Assembly (NCBI GenBank): GCA_025201365.1
Contig: JAIXMF010000017.1
Coordinates: forward strand, 434,001-498,000
Direction of reading: 5' to 3'
Origin: Syncephalis plumigaleata
Taxonomy: Eukaryota; Zoopagomycota; Zoopagomycetes; Zoopagales; Piptocephalidaceae
Length of the DNA: 64,000 bases
Positions 58,257-64,000 of the stretch are shown here, piece after piece. Under the pieces are notes generated by a model. The model saw only the letters and a program-made list of their open reading frames with translations. It made no database searches and was not told the DNA's origin. The stretch's first letter is position 1. Each line of letters begins with the position of its first letter. The position numbers and the translations under genes were made by a program.

Positions 58257-58987
58257 GAGCAATATTATCGACTACAGCAATAGTCTAAATCATACTGTGA
58301 AACTGTAGCGTTGTCTATACCAAACATCAAGTATAACTAGCATGTAGCTTAAGTGTACTGTCATGACATTAGCATTTTCGAGCAAGTGTTGGCTCTCTAT
58401 TGTATGTTGTGTTCAATAAAAGCATTCCTTTCCTTCGTAATCTTTTGCTGTTGTTATGTAGCAAGTATAAAAGTGATAAACCATTTGAACTACTAATTCC
58501 CAGTTTATTCCAATTGATCGTTAATGTTGTAGCATTGAAACACCGTTACTCGATCCTGTCGGCTGCATTAACAAGTAAAACACATGTCCGGTGAAGGCGA
58601 GCCTGAAATTCGACACGAATATAATTTCTATACGAACAGGCCTACTTGCCATAATTCTGACTGCTAATGTTGCGAACTTCGGAAAAACAACAATCTATCA
58701 ACGGTAACATGTTAACTTGAAACAGTTTATGCTACGCTGATTCGTATTATTTATCGACTGTGCTATGGTAGAGGCCTTCGATAGCTTATCAGTATAGATG
58801 ATAGTGTACATTACCGCCTTGTACTTGATGGCATGACAGCAGAGCTGACTTGCTAAAGAAAAGCATTACTATCATCATTATCATCACTATTGATCGGTGT
58901 GTCAGGATAAACAACGCGTTTTCCTTGCACAAATAAGGACGTGTCTTCATTCTCTACACGGTTCATGAAGCATTTCCCGGATAACTA
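58257..58987. other. Intergenic
   Basis: About 730 bases; AT-rich with an AATAAA-type signal near 58415. No gene supported. Confidence 0.4.
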
Positions 58988-59416
58988 ATGTCAAATGCAC
59001 CGAGTGCTTTATTGGGGAATAATAGTGCGGGACAAACGGAATTAGCGCACACTATTGGATGCTACTCGATAGCACTTGGTAAATGAGGTATTGATCCTAC
59101 GTGAAACTGTCAATGTTGTATGACATTCGCGTGCGATCATTCTCTTCTAAACAGGTAAAATGGATATAATTAGTCGAACCCTCAATTTAGTTTCAAATCT
59201 ATAGTCGTGGTAAACTATCCCCTGCGCATTCTTGAAACTACAATTGCTGCGCGCATTACTCCACCCATGGATGAAGCAAGTATAGCTTCAATAAGGTGGC
59301 GCATGAAACATCACGGTTCCGTGGTAATGACAACTTACCATATGGAGTACGCCTATCATGCTTTATTGAAGGGGAACGTGATTTTTATGTATCAAATACG
59401 GCTGTGGGGTAGTTGA
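58988..59416 (+). pseudogene. Possible small gene or gene remnant, unrecognised
   Basis: ATG at 58988 opens MSNAPSALLGNNSAGQTELA then HTIGCYSIAL; a GTAAAT..AACAG intron (about 59081-59153) joins GKMDIISRTLNLVSNL before a stop. A further open stretch continues NYPLRILETTIAARITPPMD to 59416. The parts could be one short protein with losses or a relic. No family recognised. Confidence 0.2.
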
Positions 59417-59591
59417 TATTTCACTTGTCGTCGATGTAGAACTACCGGGAAACTCATGAATAAATAGCTGCAGGATAAGAAGCTGTCCAGATAGCGATAT
59501 TCAACAACCCCACCATTCCTACTATCCTTTCCATCATTACCTCCATCATTATCACATTATCACATTATCGCAACTATCGTTATCTTTAGAA

Positions 59592-60796
59592 ATGTTACGA
59601 AAATTTACACGTTACTTTGTTGTTGCCGCTTTATCTTTGTCGCAACTTGACAATGCACTTGCACAAGGAGACGAAAGAATTAGCCCTTATAGACAAAATG
59701 AATTGACCGCGAATATGAAGCGAGCCACTGGAGTCACGGTCAATACATGGCTAAATGATAGATTCCCGCTCCATGGCGAGGCAGAATTCAAAGGCAAACA
59801 TTTACAAGTCAAATGCATCAACAACAAGTATCAACACGAGGTTGTAACTCGTGTCTACGATGTAAGCAGTAATTATAGTAATGGCAATCGTAGCGCGCTT
59901 GATACTAACGTCTATTCCATTAGCGTATGAGTAAAATCTACGATCAAGTGGCATCGCATAAGCGAGAATTCGACAAGCTATTCTTACCATGGTTCGGTGA
60001 ATATGTCTTTGACAACAAGTTTTGCACGTTCTACGGGACAAACAAACTATTAATACCGCTAAGAGGCTATCTACGAGAGATGAACGACGATAGATCGGCC
60101 AAGACGTATAGCGTACTGACGCAACTAGTGAAAGGCAAGTATAACCAGTGCGTGGTCCTTATTAAATACATTCTAACACTAGCCATTAGCTACGATATTT
60201 CTTCATCATCTAAGGATAGCACACGGCAATCTCAACCTAGATAGTAAGTGATTATTAACAAATATTTAGTTTACTTTACTTTAGTTAACATATGATGATC
60301 AGATATACTTGTGTTCAGGAGGACCACTAAAGAAATGCCAAGGATAATCTTGTCCGGCTTTGAGCATGCTATCGTTTTCAACAACAAATACGATACAATG
60401 CCAAGGGATATCAACGCCGTGACCTACATGCCACCGGAATATTTCCCCGGTGAGAGAAATGTCGTATCACTGCCAAAGGATGTACGCATGGTTGACTCAT
60501 GGTCTATCGGTGTTATCGCGTACATTATGGCTACGGCAAGTCCTGATTTCGATCTTAAATGGAGTGGTCCTATGGCTCGCGGATACTTTAGGTACATCTA
60601 TAAGCGGAAATCATCTTATTTCAACGGCCAAAACGGTTGGCAAAAATTGCAAGACATGTTTATAAGCACCGTGATAAGTATGCATCTTAACAGCGATGCA
60701 GAGCATAGGTATTTACCCTTGTCAAGTTATGGAGAGTTAAGCGAGCTTTCGGAAATAATCGAGTACATGAGTGAATTGTCCGATATTCCATTCTAA
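59592..60796 (+). CDS. Secreted pseudokinase
   Basis: The N-terminus MLRKFTRYFVVAALSLSQLD with NALAQ is a classic signal peptide with an ALA-Q cleavage site, and no transmembrane helix follows. The rest is a protein-kinase fold: FKGKHLQVKCINNKYQHEVV (VxxK-like Lys and helix C Glu), VKGKYNQCVVLIKYILTLAI, catalytic loop HGNLNLDNILVF, LSGFEHAIVF, INAVTYMPPEYFPGERN (APE-like), MVDSWSIGVIAYIMATASPD (subdomain IX). The catalytic Asp is Asn (HGN for HRD/HGD) and DFG is SGF, so both key acidic residues are missing: a pseudokinase. A GTAAGT..CAG intron (about 60243-60301) splits the catalytic loop. Frame changes near 59925 (one missing base) and about 60196-60200 (one extra) disturb the literal frame. 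The stop is at 60794-60796. Confidence 0.78.
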
Positions 60797-60967
60797 TCCA
60801 ACAGATAAGACGGGAGAGCGCGACACATCATCCTCAGCTAAATTCACCTTTATTAATGATAAAATTATACCATGCATGCTATAGCATCTACATTCTGACT
60901 CTGGCTAGTCAGCAATAAATTTACCTATTTCACACATTGAATAAAAGTAGCAATTGAAATTGTTTTA

Positions 60968-61194
60968 CAGGCTTTTTCCATCCAATTTGCGCAGTTAGCC
61001 ATTTGTTTTTACGAATAAATAATAATTAACACTATCAATAAATGATCCATTACTAATACTGTATTGTTATTATTATCGTGCTGTATCAATTGGCATTTCT
61101 ATGGTAATAATGGTGTTAACAATTGTGTTAATCTATTTATTAATAAACTGCAAATGTTAAAGGATAAATGCGCTAATTGGATGGAAAAACACTG
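60968..61194. mobile_element. 227-bp MITE derived from the Fanzor-bearing element
   Basis: Ends: CAGGCTTTTTCCATCCAATT at 60968 and, on the complement, CAGTGTTTTTCCATCCAATT ending at 61194; each is flanked by TA (60966-60967, 61195-61196). About 25 bases of terminal inverted repeat, with three differences between the arms. The interior is AT-rich and non-coding, made of the left ~110 and right ~60 bases of the 2.6-kb element at 44328-46965, in reverse orientation. It is an internal-deletion derivative that must be moved by proteins made elsewhere. Confidence 0.82.
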
Positions 61195-61303
61195 TATTAT
61201 AAAATACCGCCATTCAAATGATTATACAAAATGCAGCAATATGATTGGCTAATGAGAGCAGTCACGAGATACGTATATGTAGGCTTTCACCTCAATTCTA
61301 AAT

Positions 61304-61803
61304 TGTAACGCGGCAATTTGTTCTGCCTGAAATAATGTTACGATAGATTCGAGAGCTCGTGTTAAGATAAGACACTATGATAAGTTGAGAGAATTGTAGA
61401 GTAGAGGGTATTGTTCGATGAGTAAGTGTGTGATAAGATAATGTCTTTATTTCGTATAAATGTAAGTACGCTTATATAGCTAGAACAGCTATGAATGTAA
61501 AGAGGTACCAGCAGTAGATGTGAGTTTGCTACAGCGCATCTTTGCCGAGTTAGTCGAAGATGTACTAGTTCGCGTAGTACTTGTTGATGAGCGGGAAGCG
61601 TAGCATGGCGAATGCTACTTTATGTTGAATCGTCGGGTGGTTGTTGATTGTTTGTGTAAGGGAATAAGAGGCGAGTGGGTGATCGTTATAGATCCTGACG
61701 TAGTAATGAGCAAGTGTATCATCACGTGATCAAATCCAGGTGGAGATTCGTTAAAGTGAGGAAATCCTACTGTGAAGTTCATATATCACAGGAGCGGATT
61801 ACA
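61304..61803 (-). repeat. 3' LTR of the Ty3/gypsy element
   Basis: About 500 bases. On the minus strand it would begin TGTAATCC (61803) just after a short purine-rich GTGTGGGCA tract and end GTTACA (61304), giving TG..CA ends with TGTAA/TTACA partial inverted repeats. The boundary is inferred from these ends and the position just 3' of the integrase; the partner LTR is outside the window, so it cannot be confirmed. Confidence 0.55.
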
Positions 61804-64000
61804 TGCCCACACAAATGCTTGACGTCCTCGTTCAAGGTTGTCGGAAGCGGCGAAGAGTGGATCGTAGTTGGCTTGGTCGAACGACAGGTATCATTTGTTG
61901 ATATTCATGGTATGGTTTAAGTCTGTCGACGTGAACGATATCGAAACTCTTACCATCCGATATAAGGTAAGTACCGGGGTGTAATAAACGAATGACTTTG
62001 TACGGTCCATCATACAAGTTAGTGAATTTTCCGCTTGATGATACCATTACCCGTAATAAAACCTCCGTATTTGGTTGGAAAGAACGCGGTTGAACCGTTC
62101 GATCGTAGCGAATCTTCTGACGTATCTGTGCAATTCGCGTATTCTCTTGAGCCACTTCTCGTAACTTCGGTAATTCGTACTGAATACTTTGTAAACGCTG
62201 ATCGTATTCTTCTTCGGAATCAATGAAACTATTCGTATTCAACGTCCACACGGCTGGCGTTTTGAGCTCATAACCATATAACAACGACTAGGGGTAAACT
62301 TCGTAGTAGCACTGGTCATGGTGCGAATAACTAATAAAGCTTTCCATAAATCTACATCCCATTGTAAATTGCCGTTAGTCAGTTTAGTTAGCTGCTTTTC
62401 AATGTTCGATTTAACCGTTCTACTTGACCGTTCGCTTGTGGTCTATAAGCAGTAGTAGGAGTATGATGAATTCGTAAATACTTAAAGAATTCGTCGGCTA
62501 AATCGCTCGTGAAGTCGGCTCCTCGATCCGTAATTAACTGCTGAGGAACTCCATATAATGCCACAACATCTTCTATTAAGAAACGAATGACCGTCTCAGT
62601 GGTGATATCCTTGGTAGCTCGAGCAATAGGCCATTTAGTGAAGTAATCGATAGCTGTCAAAATATATCGATTTCCGGACGTACTGATGGGGTTGATGGGT
62701 CCCATGGCGTCAACACCGAGTAATTGGAATGGATAACTGGAACTGATAGAATGCATAGGTTCCTGTCTAATGGCCGTCGTAGTATTTCGCTGGCATATGT
62801 CGCATCCTTTTACTACTTCTTTTACGACTTTGTATACACCGATGCCGGCGAAACGCATCTTCACACGTCTCCATGTATTTTCGACACCATTGTGTCCTTC
62901 ATTATGTATCCTCGCTATTTCCTCGTGAGCGTTATGCTCATGTAATACTTCCTTTTCCTGATTATTGATAACTTGATACAATTTATCATCGATAACCTTA
63001 TACTTTCCTGCGATTCTTCGTAATCGCTTTCTTTCAATTTCCGTGGCGTTGGTAGGATAAACCATTTTGTTCACATAATCTCTAGTTGCGTTATAGAAGG
63101 TGAATGACATTGCAAATAGGTCGGTATGCTGTTCCATAGGAGCTGGATGTCGAGATAAGTAATCGGCCGGGTTTATCTTGCCTTTGATATGTTCGATGTC
63201 GTAGTCGTATTCCATTAACATTAATTGCCATCTAGCTAGTCGACCGGTGAGTGGTTCTGACGTCTTAAATAGCGACAATAATGCAGAGTGATCCGTTTTA
63301 AGCGTAAATCGTCGTCCATACAGGTAATGTCGGTAATGCTTTACAGCCCATATGACGGCGAGTCCTTCCAGGTGGGTGGGACTATAATTGCTTTCGGCTT
63401 GACTGAGACTACGGCTAGCATAAGAAATAACAACTTCCTTCTGATCGGGCAACCGTTGTTGTAGGATTGCTCCAAGACCTCGGCCCGATCCATCTGTAGT
63501 TAAAACAAAAGGTAAGTTCCAATCTACAAATCGTAGAATAGGAGCGTTAGCGAGTTTGGATTGCAACGTTTGAAACGCTTCTATTTGATCTTCATCCCAC
63601 GACCAGGGCGTATTCTTCCGCATTAATCGATTTAATGGGCGTGATATAGTTGCAAAGCCTTCCACAAAGCGTCTATAATAACTGGCCAGGCCCATAAATG
63701 ATCTAACTGTCGTAACGTTAGTAGGTGGTTTAGCATGTATAATCGCATCGATTTTGTTCGGGGTGGGTGCTAAACCATGAGCTGAAATTCGAAAACCTAA
63801 ATATTCCAGTCCTTGATATCCAATGAAGCATTTAGTGGGAGATAGTTGAAGTTGAACTTTTCGGCATCTATCGAGGGCTATTTTTAGATGTTCCAAATGT
63901 TCGTCCACATTCTTCGAGTAAATAATAATGTCGTCAATGAATACTATGACGTTTTTCCATAACATATCAGCGAACACACGTTCCATCATGCGTTGATACG
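61304..64000 (-). mobile_element. Ty3/gypsy (Metaviridae-type) LTR retrotransposon, 3' half only
   Basis: A virus-like fossil running off the right edge. Visible parts from right to left on the minus strand: second half of reverse transcriptase including the VFIDDIIIYS active-site block, RNase H, zinc-binding H-H-C-C and DDE integrase core, integrase C-terminal region with a GPYKVI module, and the 3' LTR. The order RT-RNase H-integrase is that of Ty3/gypsy. gag, protease and the 5' LTR are not in the window. The visible coding part is well preserved but broken about once, so the copy is probably young but not whole. Age by LTR comparison is not possible here. Confidence 0.92.

Noticed and set aside
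1-64000. tRNA or rRNA genes and CRISPR arrays
   Set aside because: No T-loop GTTCGAATC-type motif paired with an acceptor stem was seen, no rRNA core sequence, and no regularly spaced direct repeats with unique spacers.

Overview
This window reads as a piece of a fungal nuclear genome, probably from an early-diverging (zoopagomycete or mucoromycete-like) lineage; the lineage is inference. Evidence for a fungus: many introns of about 45-70 nt with GTAAGT-type donors and TAG/CAG acceptors, a Cyc8/Ssn6 corepressor, a Sos7-like kinetochore protein, Oca/Siw14 phosphatase, Vma10, Psp1-C protein, chitin deacetylase and an ERG25-type sterol oxidase. Base composition is moderately AT-rich and microsatellites are common between genes.

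Layout. 0-13 kb: ECH1-like dienoyl-CoA isomerase (-, running off the left edge), small subunit of serine palmitoyltransferase (+), AhpD-like protein (+), a kinase-only VIP1/PPIP5K (-), ERG25-like sterol oxidase (+), Oca/Siw14 phosphatase (+), a long mitochondrial PPR-type protein (+) and mitoribosomal mS33 (-). 13-33 kb: oxysterol-binding protein (+), TBL1/Sif2-like WD40 corepressor (+), RsmH/METTL15 methyltransferase (+), NT-C2 protein (-), pyroglutamyl peptidase (+), Psp1-C protein (-), RPL3 (-) divergent from V-ATPase subunit G (+), and a Sos7-like protein (-). 33-43 kb: about 4 kb of leader or intergenic DNA, then Ssn6 (+), SRP19 (-) and a secreted two-module cysteine-rich protein (-). 44-51 kb: a TA-flanked inverted-repeat DNA transposon holding an F-box-like gene and the C-terminal end of a Fanzor (eukaryotic TnpB) nuclease, a bacterial-type acyl-CoA carboxylase beta subunit (+), SKP1 (-) and a lone transposon end. 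52-61 kb: a membrane kelch receptor with a cytosolic pseudokinase (+), a secreted chitin deacetylase (+), a secreted pseudokinase (+) and a 227-bp MITE made from the two ends of the Fanzor-bearing element. 61.3-64 kb: the 3' half of a Ty3/gypsy LTR element (-), running off the right edge.

Working themes: lipid and sterol metabolism (SPT subunit, ERG25-like, OSBP), inositol pyrophosphate signalling (VIP1 kinase, Oca/Siw14-type phosphatase, a known functional pair), mitochondrial translation (PPR, mS33, RsmH), transcriptional corepression (Ssn6 and a TBL1-like protein) and a cluster of secreted or surface proteins at 52-61 kb.

Caution: at least 19 otherwise well conserved host reading frames change frame in a way that fits one missing base, about half of them in short homopolymers. 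I read these as sequence deletions rather than biology. Gene spans below therefore run through such breaks.
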